DNA from: Phycisphaeraceae bacterium
GTDB taxonomy: Bacteria > Planctomycetota > Phycisphaerae > Phycisphaerales > Zrk34
NCBI GenBank assembly: GCA_028284925.1
Contig: JANQQT010000020.1
Coordinates: forward strand, 16,176 to 80,175
Length of the DNA: 64,000 nt
Direction of reading: 5' to 3'
Positions 16,597 through 25,736 of the stretch are shown in pieces. Position 1 is the first letter of the stretch; each line of letters starts with the position of its first letter. A model generated the notes under the pieces. It saw only the letters and a program-made list of their open reading frames with translations, was not told the DNA's origin and searched no databases. A program made the position numbers and the translations under genes.

Positions 16597-19500
16597 TCAT
16601 TGATGGGCGCGCCGGACATTCTCAAAGTAAGTCTTGAGTTCGACGCTGTTAAATCTGGAATCCAATCCTTCAAGTCGGGAGATAATTCGCAAAATCTTCT
16701 TCGAAATGGCTTTCTTCTCCGCACCACTGGCAGCTGCGTGCTTTCCACGCTGGACTTCCACAACCAATCGCCAAGTATCCCAGTAAATGTCCTTGAATCG
16801 ACCCTTATCTAAAGGTACGCCGCGGCGATCTTTGGGTATGTTCTTTTCCAGTTTGATCAAAATCATTGAAGCCACATCCCAGTCCTGTGCACATACGTAG
16901 GCTCGAGCGAGGCCATAGACGACATCCAATTTCTTTTGACCTTTGACACCGTCTGCGTAAACCTGGCTTTCCAGTTTCTTGAAGAGTGCTACAGCCTTTT
17001 CGCATTGGCCTGAGACGATATACATCTCACCAAGATCATTCTGGAACGGCAAAAGATACTCATTGACCTGTTGCTCATCATCCTTGAATTTCTTCTTCGG
17101 CAGTTGTTGCCTGGCCCATTTGAGCACATCATTGGCAAAGTCGATTCCACCGAGCGCGATTTTTTTGGCACGATCGCGAAGCTCTTTCTTATCTTCCTCT
17201 AAACGCGCGATTTCAGCATCACGACGCAGGCGGTTAATCGTCTTCCTCGCGCCGGCAAGCATTTGGGCCGCTACAGCTCCGACAAACTTACCGTTCTCAA
17301 CCCTACGAAGTTTGGCCATTACCTTCTTGGCCGCTTCAGCGTTGTTTGCTTCCTGATTGGACCTGATTTCAATTTGCCACTTGCGAATCATCAGGTTGAT
17401 GTCCTTGCCGAACCGATCGTCAAAACCGATGAACAATGCAAGGGCGACCTGAGGTTTTCGGGCAATCGTGAGTTCTATCTCCGCCATGTTCAGAATGGCC
17501 AATCCCAGCCAACCATTGATCTTTGCCTGATCCGCTCCAACGGTCTTGGCAATCGTCGCCTGCAGAACCGGTTTGGTCTTGGCGTACTCAACACGTAACT
17601 GGTTGGCAAACTTGACCTGCTGTGCGCCGCCTTGGGATGCCGCGAGATACAACGCATGGATTACCAGAAATCGACCATGCGTGTACAACTTGGACTTTTC
17701 CGAAATTTTGCCGAAGTGCTCCGCGGCTGCGGCATATTCCTGTTTGGTGATACTCAGAAACCCGTAGTTGTAGTAAACATCATCTACAAACGGGTCGAGA
17801 GGGAACTTCTCAATAAATACTTTCATGGCCCGCTCGAATGCCGCAGCAATATCCTGATTCGCCGGATTGGCCTTATGCTCCTGCCTGCCGATGTTGACCG
17901 CGAATTTACCCGCCTGAATCGCTCGTGCCACCTGCGGGAATTTCTCCGCCAGATCCGTCCAGGCCTTGACCGCATCGACCGTATTTCCGCGACGAAAATT
18001 CACCAGCCCCAGCATGTAGTTCGCCTCGACTGCAAGGCCCTGCTGTAACCCCTTGATCGCAACCACCTTTGCCAACTCCGGAACGGCAATATCAAGATAA
18101 CCTTTTGCTTTCTTCTGAAGGGCCTCTTTGCCCGATCCAACCGCGTCCTTGGCCTTGATATTCAGGGCGTTGGCTTCCAACTCAAGAGCTTTACTCCATG
18201 TAATTGCTATGAATGGCTGCGTTCCATCAGGAAATGGAGAAGGTATTTTGTCCAGCGGCGGAGTTAACGCCTCCCGAATCCAAGTCTCCACGGCAGCCTT
18301 CTTGACCGGATCCTGAACATTCTTGTCGTTCAATAGATCGATGTAATGAGCCGTGTCATCCGACGCTACATACCGCCGATCGTAACTGAGAATCAGAAGT
18401 AAGGTGGACTTGAATAATTGCTCCAACCGCTTCTCACCCTCACGCATCTTTTTGAGTACAGCGATGGCCTGCTCGACTACGACCTTGCGATTGGCCGCGG
18501 CGGCCTTGACGGCACTCTCCGCGCGCGTTAACGCAGCCTTCGCTTCCCTGATCTTCAACTCCGCTGCTCGAATGGCCGCGCCGTCCTTTGCCTTCTCGGC
18601 CGCTTCCTTTTCCAACTCAGCCGCCTTGAGATTTTCCTCCGCCTTTTTTCTCTGTCGAATAGGACCATCGGCCTGACGCTGCAACGCCTTCGACTTGGCC
18701 AAGTATGCCAGAAAGAGATCAAGAGGGGCGAGGCCTTCCATGGCGATGGCTTTATCGAGATTCTTTACCGCCGCCGCAGTCTGACCAATGTTGACCTGTG
18801 CTCGTCCCAAAAGAACTATCGTCTTACCCTGCCACACGGGTCCGATTCTCTGATTTTTGGATAGCGTCCGAAGATCTCCGAGCGAATCGGCGATCACCTG
18901 CTGCTCGATTCGGCTCAATTCAGTGAGCATTGCACCGTACACACCCACACGCCCGCGAATATAGCGAAAACGAAGTTGGTGGTACATTAACTCAAAATCA
19001 TCCCAGATGCCCGTGTTGACATACTTCCTCTGAAAATCCCGATCTCTCTGCATCCGACGCCCAATTTTTGAAAAGTCCAATCCCGCCTCGTCAATGACAC
19101 CCAAGGCCATTCTAACATACTTGTCAAAAGGCTTGCGTTGCGCTTCAAGCTTGGGCATACCAAACTCCACAAATTCGGCAGCATTCTGATAGACATTCGG
19201 CAAAAGCTCATCGAGTAGGAAGATCGCAAAGTCCGTCGCCTTCATGGGCTTTTTGTAGTGACGTCGCAGCTCCCTGAGTTTGAGCATCTCCTGATAGGTG
19301 CTGATGACGGCCTGGGCGGTTTTTTCTTTGTCCTTAACACCCGCCTTGTCGTATTTAGCTTTGTTGAGTACGAGTTGAATTTCGAGACGCTGGATGGCAT
19401 CTTTGGGAGGATTCTTCTTGAGGAAATGCTCTAGGAGATTATCCATCTTCATTGCGCGTAATTCATCAATGAATTGCGCATCATCCAGCTTCTTGCGACG

Positions 19501-19602
19501 TTGCGCCTCGGCTGTATGGCAAAGACCGCCCAAAAGTAAGGCGGTGATCATTGTTAAGAGTAGACCGGTTTTCTTAGGAAGATAATTCATGGGACAACTC
19601 AT
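16597..19602 (-). CDS. 1001-residue exported TPR-repeat protein of the ExbB/ExbD cluster
   Basis: Large exported helical protein, last gene of the ExbB/ExbD cluster, starting 43 bp after the second exbD stop. The signal peptide is LLLTMITALLLGGLCHTAEA (start at 19602, or ATG 19590 four residues later). The rest is TPR-like, with helix pairs such as AVEANYMLGLVNFRRGNTVDA and KQEYAAAAEHFGKISEKS, quoted in part. A long coiled coil of Lys/Glu/Ala occupies residues ~310-375 (ADGPIRQRKKAEENLKAA). It presumably lies in the periplasm and could act as the protein-interaction partner of the motor, as YbgF does for Tol-Pal; that comparison is inference. Conserved gene order in other planctomycetes would test it. 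Confidence 0.85.
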   Translation of the reverse strand: MSCPMNYLPKKTGLLLTMITALLLGGLCHTAEAQRRKKLDDAQFIDELRAMKMDNLLEHFLKKNPPKDAIQRLEIQLVLNKAKYDKAGVKDKEKTAQAVISTYQEMLKLRELRRHYKKPMKATDFAIFLLDELLPNVYQNAAEFVEFGMPKLEAQRKPFDKYVRMALGVIDEAGLDFSKIGRRMQRDRDFQRKYVNTGIWDDFELMYHQLRFRYIRGRVGVYGAMLTELSRIEQQVIADSLGDLRTLSKNQRIGPVWQGKTIVLLGRAQVNIGQTAAAVKNLDKAIAMEGLAPLDLFLAYLAKSKALQRQADGPIRQRKKAEENLKAAELEKEAAEKAKDGAAIRAAELKIREAKAALTRAESAVKAAAANRKVVVEQAIAVLKKMREGEKRLEQLFKSTLLLILSYDRRYVASDDTAHYIDLLNDKNVQDPVKKAAVETWIREALTPPLDKIPSPFPDGTQPFIAITWSKALELEANALNIKAKDAVGSGKEALQKKAKGYLDIAVPELAKVVAIKGLQQGLAVEANYMLGLVNFRRGNTVDAVKAWTDLAEKFPQVARAIQAGKFAVNIGRQEHKANPANQDIAAAFERAMKVFIEKFPLDPFVDDVYYNYGFLSITKQEYAAAAEHFGKISEKSKLYTHGRFLVIHALYLAASQGGAQQVKFANQLRVEYAKTKPVLQATIAKTVGADQAKINGWLGLAILNMAEIELTIARKPQVALALFIGFDDRFGKDINLMIRKWQIEIRSNQEANNAEAAKKVMAKLRRVENGKFVGAVAAQMLAGARKTINRLRRDAEIARLEEDKKELRDRAKKIALGGIDFANDVLKWARQQLPKKKFKDDEQQVNEYLLPFQNDLGEMYIVSGQCEKAVALFKKLESQVYADGVKGQKKLDVVYGLARAYVCAQDWDVASMILIKLEKNIPKDRRGVPLDKGRFKDIYWDTWRLVVEVQRGKHAAASGAEKKAISKKILRIISRLEGLDSRFNSVELKTYFENVRRAHQ

Positions 19603-19645
19603 GTAGTTTCAAGCCGGCATGTCGAATTTATCCGTGCAACGAGCC

Positions 19646-20155
19646 CTAATTGGCCTCGGAAAAATTGATGTTGGAATACTTGGCCCTGACGCAGGCGTTA
19701 TAAACATTGACCACATGATCCCACCTTACCTGACCATCAGGCTTGATGATAATCGGGTTGTCATGGTCATACGTCGAACCGCGTCGACTCTTCAGCTCCC
19801 GGAACAAAGCACGAACGCTCGCAGGCCTTTGAGCGCGACTAATATTTGTAGTAAGCCTAAACCCTGTATTTCCCTCAACCAAAACGTTGATGTTAATGGG
19901 CTGTTCCGGCGTGTCTTTATTGGGTGTTCCCTGCCCCAACGGCAAATCGGCGGCCAAGAAGCCCTCGCCCTTGGCGAAACTGGCCGTGAGAATAAAGAAA
20001 ATCAACAACTGAAAGCAGACATCGAGCATCGACGTAAGGTTCAGATCACGAATACCCTTTGGCGGAACGCGTTTGGTGTGAGACTCGTGATGAACGGTTT
20101 CGTCAACAGCAGGCTTAGTGCCAGCCTGTTGTTTTTGAGGAGGGACTTGAGCCAT
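19646..20155 (-). CDS. exbD: ExbD/TolR family protein (second copy)
   Basis: A 169-residue single-span energy-transduction protein. A Pro/Gln-rich cytoplasmic N-terminus of ~35 residues precedes the membrane helix LTSMLDVCFQLLIFFILTAS, which carries the essential proton-path Asp (D45). The periplasmic part contains PIIIKPDGQVRWDHVVNVY, the usual ExbD C-terminal strand-helix unit. With ExbB it forms a proton-driven channel that powers an envelope process. It differs from the other ExbD at the N-terminus and in the periplasmic domain, so the two are not recent duplicates and may form a heteromer. It sits between the first exbD (62 bp) and the TPR gene (43 bp). Confidence 0.92.
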   Translation of the reverse strand: MAQVPPQKQQAGTKPAVDETVHHESHTKRVPPKGIRDLNLTSMLDVCFQLLIFFILTASFAKGEGFLAADLPLGQGTPNKDTPEQPININVLVEGNTGFRLTTNISRAQRPASVRALFRELKSRRGSTYDHDNPIIIKPDGQVRWDHVVNVYNACVRAKYSNINFSEAN

Positions 20156-20217
20156 ATTATTGCTCCTACATTAATACGAATGAGGCGATGAATGAGTTTG
20201 CCGGGCGTAGGCGAAAA

Positions 20218-20700
20218 TTAGTTCCGTTTTTCCATCAGTGTGATAACATTAATCTTTGAAACACCCGCTTGGACAATCGCTTTCATCACGGGCTGCACGT
20301 TGACATAGTGAATACGAAAATCACTCCGTAGGTCGACTTCCAGTTTCTTTCCTTCATCGTCCGCAAACTTCTTTTCCTTTTCGATCAGGGCTGTGAGTTT
20401 TTCGTATTCGTTCGTTTTGATTCGTGAAATACCCACGCGAAGCTCGCCGACATCGCCACTCTCATCAAACTTACTGGTATCGCTTTGTTTGCGAGGGGGA
20501 ACAATATTGACGACGATACGCTTGCGTTTACCGGTAATTTCCGCCTGGGGCTCTTCTGGTGCCGGCGGAACGAGCTCGGGAAGTTCAGCGGTGGTGAAGT
20601 TGGTCACAAGGATGAAGAAAATGATCAACTGAAACACAATATCCATCATGGATGTCATGTTGAGCTGTATCGGTGAAGGTTCTCTTCGTTTGGTTTTCAT
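20218..20700 (-). CDS. exbD: ExbD/TolR family protein (first copy)
   Basis: A 160-residue single-span protein. The membrane helix MMDIVFQLIIFFILVTNF starts just after residue 18 and carries the conserved Asp20. The periplasmic domain has a Pro-rich linker (LVPPAPEEPQ), then KLEVDLRSDFRIHYVNVQP and a helix ending in INVITLMEK, matching the ExbD fold. It works with the ExbB/MotA-type protein encoded 88 bp upstream to convert proton flow into motion. Its TM is more like typical ExbD/TolR than the second copy, whose TM has LDVCFQLL. Confidence 0.93.
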   Translation of the reverse strand: MKTKRREPSPIQLNMTSMMDIVFQLIIFFILVTNFTTAELPELVPPAPEEPQAEITGKRKRIVVNIVPPRKQSDTSKFDESGDVGELRVGISRIKTNEYEKLTALIEKEKKFADDEGKKLEVDLRSDFRIHYVNVQPVMKAIVQAGVSKINVITLMEKRN

Positions 20701-20788
20701 GGCGCGTTTCCATCGAAAAGGTAGATGGGAAATTCTTCTTACATCAAGCGACGCAACACGCCGCCGTTGACGAATGCGTCATGCCCGA

Positions 20789-21628
20789 TCAGGAGGGTCT
20801 TGGCTTCGGAGGAGCGGCAGGCTGAGGCTTGGGACCGGACGGCTTGGCGCCGCCACCACTTGACGAGCCGCCGGCAGCGGTCTTCTTCGCACCAGGAGCG
20901 AACTGGCTAATCAACTCTTCGGATTGCACCATCACCTCGACCATGTTGCCGTCGATCTTGTTTCGAATCAACGCTGCAGCGGCAACCGCCGGAATACCAA
21001 CGATCAGACCCCAGAACGTAGTGACGAGAGCGGTGGAAATACCATCCGCCAAGTCGGCTGGATTGGGCTGGCCGCCTTTGGTCACGATCACCTGGAACGC
21101 CTCGATCATACCGTAAACCGTACCGAACAGACCGATCATCGGACCCACGGCACCTAGAACATTCAAAAGCTCGATAGATCGAACTCGTTTATTACCCAGA
21201 AGGTCGGCCTGTTCCTCAATGGCACGCTCCATGGCGGCGTAACCGTTCGAAGCCTGCGAAAGAGTCGCGTGCATGACCTGACCGAAAGTCGTGTCATCCA
21301 TCTCAGCAAACTCGATGGCATCGCGAAAGCGTTTCTCTTCGAGCAGATCGGCATAATGATCCACCGTGTCGCCAGGCATGATGTTGTCACTTCGATTTGC
21401 AAGTGCATACATAATGACCAACGCCATCGTGACCATCGACATGAGGATAAGAATCCACAAGACGATCTTGCCAAGCGCGCTTCCCGACCAGAAGAACATT
21501 TTGAACGTGCTCTCTGTGGTGACCGTACCACTACCGTCACCCTGAGCTAACGCAGGACTCGCGAAGAACAGGACGAGGAAAAGGGCGGGCAGGATGACCC
21601 AGCACATTTGATTCAATCGTAGACGCAT
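20789..21628 (-). CDS. exbB: MotA/TolQ/ExbB proton channel family protein
   Basis: A 279-residue inner-membrane channel protein. An N-terminal signal-like helix (MCWVILPALFLVLFFASPALA) is cleaved or retained, as in long ExbB forms of this group. Three membrane spans follow: around residues 55-75 (IVLWILILMSMVTMALVI), ~155-180 (LNVLGAVGPMIGLFGTVYG, the conserved MotA/ExbB signature) and ~200-225 (LVTTFWGLIVGIPAVAAAAL). The tail is Gly/Pro-rich. It forms a pentamer around ExbD in known systems. It is third in the cluster, after the VWA and TPR genes. No TonB or TolA gene is nearby. Confidence 0.94.
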   Translation of the reverse strand: MRLRLNQMCWVILPALFLVLFFASPALAQGDGSGTVTTESTFKMFFWSGSALGKIVLWILILMSMVTMALVIMYALANRSDNIMPGDTVDHYADLLEEKRFRDAIEFAEMDDTTFGQVMHATLSQASNGYAAMERAIEEQADLLGNKRVRSIELLNVLGAVGPMIGLFGTVYGMIEAFQVIVTKGGQPNPADLADGISTALVTTFWGLIVGIPAVAAAALIRNKIDGNMVEVMVQSEELISQFAPGAKKTAAGGSSSGGGAKPSGPKPQPAAPPKPRPS

Positions 21629-21717
21629 ACCGTCTCCTTGGATTTTTACACGGAGGTTAAGGGAAACAAACCAGGTTTTTCGTATTGGGAGTTGCCTGGT
21701 GTGGATTCATGGTGGGT

Positions 21718-22767
21718 TTACTTGATCTTTTTCGCTTTGAGGGCCTCAAGCCGCGCTTTCATGTCTGCGGCGATCGAGGGTTCAGCGGTGATACCGGACG
21801 TTCTTAGCCCTCGTTCCCAAATGGTCTTGGCATGCTGAGGCTGCCCAAGAACCATAAAGGTCTTTCCCGCCTCAAGATGCGCCAACACCATCGTCTTCAC
21901 GCTGGTTCTGGGGAAATGGACCACGACTCGGAGATAAGCAATCGCCGCGTCTTTGTGCTGTTTTAGTGCCGCCAGACAATATCCTTTTTGAAGTAGCAGC
22001 TTGGACTGTGACCCCACGCCCGACTGCAAGTCCGCGTTTACCTTTTTCAACGCGTCGGCCGCCTTACCTTCGCTGATCATCTTCAGAATCTGATCCTGAT
22101 TCGCTTCCGCGGATCGAATCAGAACTCCCGCACCCCGCAATTTGGACTTCAATGGATCATTCTTGGGCGGCGCCAAACCTCTCGCACGACGTGCCAGTGA
22201 CTTCAGCATTGCGCGAACAGTGGCATCTCCCACTGCCGCAGCTTCGTCTTCGATCTGTTTGGCAACCTGCGCCTGTTGCGCTTCCGTTGCAGGCTTTTTG
22301 GTCGGCGCAGCTAACTTCACTAATTCAGACTGACTCACCTGCACAAGGGAAGCAAACCTTGCATATGCTTCGGAAATCTTGTTTGCCCGCTCCAAAGCTA
22401 CGACCAGCTTGGCGCCATAGATGATTTTCAGGTACTTCTCGGACTCCGTGGCATCCGTATACACCTTCTCATACTGAGCCGCGGCCGTCGCATAATCCTT
22501 GGCCTCAAAAGCCTTGTCCCCAGCATCCAGTTGGGGGTATTTTTCCAGCCGAACCGCCTCAATTGACTCAAGGTACACCGAGCGTTCACCGGCCACTGAT
22601 TCGTAAACCAGCTTACCATCGCGAATGGACTTGATGCGCACCTTGTATTTGACGCCCTTGACAATGATTGTCTGAGCGGCGGCCGACTCGACGAAACAAA
22701 CCGCCGCAAGCAGCATTACGATAAGAATGACTGGACTGTACCTCATTCGCCTCTCGTCTCTCATCAT
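21718..22767 (-). CDS. Exported TPR protein of the ExbB/ExbD cluster
   Basis: A 349-residue protein with signal peptide (MRYSPVILIVMLLAAVCFVE, from the internal Met at 22746). A small beta unit follows (VKYKVRIKSIRDGKLVYES), resembling the SLA1/SHD1-like barrel seen before TPRs in planctomycetes. Then come TPR helices such as AGDKAFEAKDYATAAAQYEK and AKTIWERGLRTSG. The ATG at 22767 overlaps the VWA stop in an ATGA of 4 nt, indicating translational coupling. ExbB follows after 89 bp. The protein is probably periplasmic and may connect the VWA protein with the motor; function unknown. Confidence 0.83.
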   Translation of the reverse strand: MMRDERRMRYSPVILIVMLLAAVCFVESAAAQTIIVKGVKYKVRIKSIRDGKLVYESVAGERSVYLESIEAVRLEKYPQLDAGDKAFEAKDYATAAAQYEKVYTDATESEKYLKIIYGAKLVVALERANKISEAYARFASLVQVSQSELVKLAAPTKKPATEAQQAQVAKQIEDEAAAVGDATVRAMLKSLARRARGLAPPKNDPLKSKLRGAGVLIRSAEANQDQILKMISEGKAADALKKVNADLQSGVGSQSKLLLQKGYCLAALKQHKDAAIAYLRVVVHFPRTSVKTMVLAHLEAGKTFMVLGQPQHAKTIWERGLRTSGITAEPSIAADMKARLEALKAKKIK

Positions 22768-23852
22768 CTTCCCACTTCCGATGGATCAACAAACTTGTAA
22801 GTTCCGCCATGCCCTTTGGCGATGTCACGTAGCGTGTTAAGCGGATCCGGGTAAAGAAACTGAATCGTGTTAATTTTGGCTTTACGTCCTTTAACACCGG
22901 GCGTATTCAGTTTTGCAACCGTATCAAGCAGTTCATTACGATTGACTTCATACTTGCCGCGACCCGTAATGTTATCAGAAAGTATAAACATCAACTGAGG
23001 ACGCGGCTGCAACTGCAACGCTGACTTGATGGCCTCAACGGGGTTCGTCTGACCTCGTGGGACAATGTCATCCCCATCAAGCCAGTGCATGACCGCTTGT
23101 TTGTTAGCATCCGTCAACGTAATCCATGAATTTCGATTTCCTCCAACCGGACAACGCAACGCTGCCCCATTTTGGAAGAAATAGATTTGCGTACGCTGTG
23201 GCTCGCGCATCCCCCGCAGCGTGTTCTTTAACTCCGCAATCACAAAAGGCATGGTATCGATCAATGAGCCTGAGGCGTCCACCACAAACACAATGTCATT
23301 CGCATTGCCTCCCGTACCATAAAAGTTCGCACCGATCCCGCCGCCCTTGCCGTTGTTAGCGCCATATGGCGCTAACTTACCTCCGCCCCCACCGCCGCTA
23401 TTTCCTATCAACGCCTGGGTTGTATCCAGTTCGCTCTTCTTATTATTAGGTGTCTCAGTCTCACTGGTATTCTCAGCCTCAACTTTCTGTTTATTCTGCT
23501 GTTTTTGCTGTTCCTTGTCCTGCGATTCAGCAAGTGAACCACCGGGGTTCTGGCTCAGTTTTGCGACAGGGATAATGTCCTCCGGATCCTTCTCCGGGAC
23601 TTTCCAGATTTTCCAGATCAGGAACATTGCCAATACCATTACGGCCACGTGCGCCAAGAGTGAAATCATCCAAGGCATAACGACCTTCATGACATCGTTC
23701 ACCTCACCCACTACCCCTTCATCTTCCTCATCGTCAAATTCATCCTCATCATCAATATCCGGGGCCGTCGAACTACTTGGAGCAGGCTTGGAGGAAGAAG
23801 GGCGCGGGGGATTACCAGGACCGGGTTGATCTGCAAAGAGCCAAAACCACAT
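22764..23852 (-). CDS. Membrane-anchored VWA-domain protein heading the ExbB/ExbD cluster
   Basis: A 362-residue protein with a TonB-like layout but a VWA domain in place of the TonB C-terminus. Residues 10-30 are Pro/Ser-rich and 32-45 very acidic. One membrane span lies at 59-81 (MISLLAHVAVMVLAMFLIW). A Gln/Lys/Glu linker and a Gly tract (GGGGGG near 153) lead to the VWA domain from ~184. The metal-dependent adhesion site begins IVFVVDASGSLID (D192, S194, S196), with a later Thr in PRGQTNPVEAI and Asp in FILSDNITG. It is first in the cluster and overlaps the next gene by 4 nt. A role as the periplasm-spanning arm driven by ExbB/ExbD is inference from gene order and topology. Confidence 0.88.
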   Translation of the reverse strand: MWFWLFADQPGPGNPPRPSSSKPAPSSSTAPDIDDEDEFDDEEDEGVVGEVNDVMKVVMPWMISLLAHVAVMVLAMFLIWKIWKVPEKDPEDIIPVAKLSQNPGGSLAESQDKEQQKQQNKQKVEAENTSETETPNNKKSELDTTQALIGNSGGGGGGKLAPYGANNGKGGGIGANFYGTGGNANDIVFVVDASGSLIDTMPFVIAELKNTLRGMREPQRTQIYFFQNGAALRCPVGGNRNSWITLTDANKQAVMHWLDGDDIVPRGQTNPVEAIKSALQLQPRPQLMFILSDNITGRGKYEVNRNELLDTVAKLNTPGVKGRKAKINTIQFLYPDPLNTLRDIAKGHGGTYKFVDPSEVGR

Positions 23853-24383
23853 AATGTAGACCTCCTGTACGGGTCGCCGAGCGACGCGGGTGACGCGCCA
23901 AAAGCAGATTTCGACCTAATCCATGCCCACCATTTCCATTCAAGGCGATATTGAACGAAATATGGGTGCAAAAGTCAAGTTCTGCGTTATTTTGCGGCGC
24001 GGATTTACGTTTTATACGCCGGACGATCGTTTCACGTGCAAGATCGATCCTGTCCGACGCCTCGGCCACGTCATTTTACAATGATCGGCCGAATTTTCCC
24101 ACATTTTTGTGGGCAGGCGGGCAAGATATACGGCTCATCGATTTCAAATTCAAGCGAGATCAGAATCACCGACCGTAAGGGCAACCCCCTTTGATGGGTA
24201 CTAACCCGTCGTGTTTCGATCGTCCAATACGGGCTTAACTCCAAGGGAATTTCGTGGAAATTCCGGGAGATGATGGTTTGGACGCGTGAACACAAGGTTG
24301 GTTCCGGTTTGGATCACGATATTTTTTACAATTTGATCCAAAAATAGGACGGGGTCGGACGTACCTGGCACTGACTGTTTACG
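23853..24383. other. 531-base intergenic region with inverted repeats
   Basis: Lies upstream of the VWA-ExbBD cluster and downstream of the DUF1552 gene, both on the minus strand, so it should hold the cluster promoter and the end of the DUF1552 transcript. No believable gene is present; the short frames lack ribosome sites and family similarity. It contains a hairpin CCCACA / TGTGGG at 24098-24113 and a 9-bp inverted repeat at 24308-24342. Neither is followed by a T run on the minus strand. Confidence 0.5.
24308..24342. repeat. Perfect 9-bp inverted repeat
   Basis: TTTGGATCA at 24308-24316 and TGATCCAAA at 24334-24342 are exact reverse complements, separated by 17 A/T-rich bases. It lies 42 bp beyond the DUF1552 stop. 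It could be a weak terminator, a processing hairpin, or an operator; the sequence does not decide. Confidence 0.6.
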
Positions 24384-25736
24384 TCAGGCCAATAAGTCGT
24401 TCACCAGGCCTGCGCTGTCGGCAAACCGGCCTCTCTTAACCCCCATCGCCTTTGCCTGTGTAAGCCAGAGATTCGCCAAAGGCGTCTTATCCCGACAATG
24501 CAAGTGCCCGAGGCTTTTTAACCGCCCTCCGCCCCCGCCCGCTACGACTATCGGCAGATCGTTATATTGATGCGTCGCTCCGTCGCCCAGACCTGAACCG
24601 TAGGTAAAAATGGTATTGTCCAACAGTGATGTCCCATTCGACTCCTTGATTCCGTCCATCTTTTCCAGCAGATATGCGAATTGCTGCATATGAAAACGGT
24701 CTACCTTGAGCAAATTCTTCGTGTGCTTCTTCTGATTGTGGGACATGCCGTGATGACTCATAGGTTTCTTGAACAAACCGTCAAACATATAGGGTGTATC
24801 CCATCGCTCTGGACCGACCATAAACGTTGCCACATTCGTCAAGCCAGTCTGTAGAGCAACGACCATTAGATCGCCCATGAGCCGAATATACTCTCCTCGC
24901 GGCAGACGAGCGGCGACCGGCTCCTTAAAAGGCACCTTCGCAATGGAGCTTTTGACCTTCTCCATCCTGTCCATTCGCTGCTCGATTGCGCGAATAGCTT
25001 CAAAATACTCCGCAAACTTTTTCTGATCATCCGAGCCCAACTCGCGCCTTAATGACCGGGCGTCTTCAAGAACGAGGTCCGTAATGTTCCGGAATTTCTT
25101 GTCTTCCTTCGTGCTGAACAACCTTCGATACGCTTTGCGCGGATCGCGCATCGATGGCGCCACATGCCCGGTTCCGTACCAAGAAACATTGTCAAAGTGA
25201 ATAGACTCTTTGTTATCCCGATGACTGTTGCAACTGAACTCCAGCGTGCGGAATGGGGAATCCTTACCCACGTAATCCGCTACGATGTGATCCAACGTCC
25301 TATCCAGAGGCCATGCGGAATTTCTTATGGAATACGGTGCGGCACTGCTCAAAAAGCACGATGCACACTGAGAATGGACATCTACACCATTCTGATAGGT
25401 CCGGTCCATACCGGTGATGAGCGTGACCTTGTTTTTCATCTTCACCAACGGCTTGAGCGTCGGCGTCAGATTCAATGGCTGAGGCCCCAGCTTCAATTTC
25501 GCACCCTCAACCGCAGGCGTCGACGGACCCTGAAAAGCCGGAATCGGTACTTTCTCTTCCTTTGGAAAGAAACCGCTACGCACGACGCCGATCGGCACAT
25601 AGAAGAACGCCAGTCGCTGTGCAGGGGAGGTGGCAGCAACGACTTCCGCTGGAGCCGCGAGACTTTCAAGATTCGGCAACGCGAGCATCGCGCCTCCTGC
25701 CCCCTGTAAAAACATACGTCTCGAAAAGGCCTTCAT
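24384..25736 (-). CDS. DUF1552 protein with Tat signal
   Basis: A 450-residue DUF1552 protein. The N-terminus has a twin-arginine signal (SRRMFLQGAGGAMLALP; R6-R7), so it is probably exported folded. Body motifs include LITGMDRTYQNGVDVHSQC, HFDNVSWYGTGHVAP and TYGSGLGDGATHQYNDLP; the last segment and the fold resemble the alkaline phosphatase/DUF1501 relatives found in planctomycetes. DUF1552 proteins almost always pair with a DUF1592 cytochrome, as here. The start codon overlaps the DUF1592 stop by 1 nt (TAATG), so translation is coupled. The biochemical role is not established in the literature I know. Confidence 0.92.
   Translation of the reverse strand: MKAFSRRMFLQGAGGAMLALPNLESLAAPAEVVAATSPAQRLAFFYVPIGVVRSGFFPKEEKVPIPAFQGPSTPAVEGAKLKLGPQPLNLTPTLKPLVKMKNKVTLITGMDRTYQNGVDVHSQCASCFLSSAAPYSIRNSAWPLDRTLDHIVADYVGKDSPFRTLEFSCNSHRDNKESIHFDNVSWYGTGHVAPSMRDPRKAYRRLFSTKEDKKFRNITDLVLEDARSLRRELGSDDQKKFAEYFEAIRAIEQRMDRMEKVKSSIAKVPFKEPVAARLPRGEYIRLMGDLMVVALQTGLTNVATFMVGPERWDTPYMFDGLFKKPMSHHGMSHNQKKHTKNLLKVDRFHMQQFAYLLEKMDGIKESNGTSLLDNTIFTYGSGLGDGATHQYNDLPIVVAGGGGGRLKSLGHLHCRDKTPLANLWLTQAKAMGVKRGRFADSAGLVNDLLA

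Noticed and set aside
24071..24295. 74-codon minus-strand frame upstream of the VWA gene
   Set aside because: No ribosome site and no similarity; lies in a promoter region.
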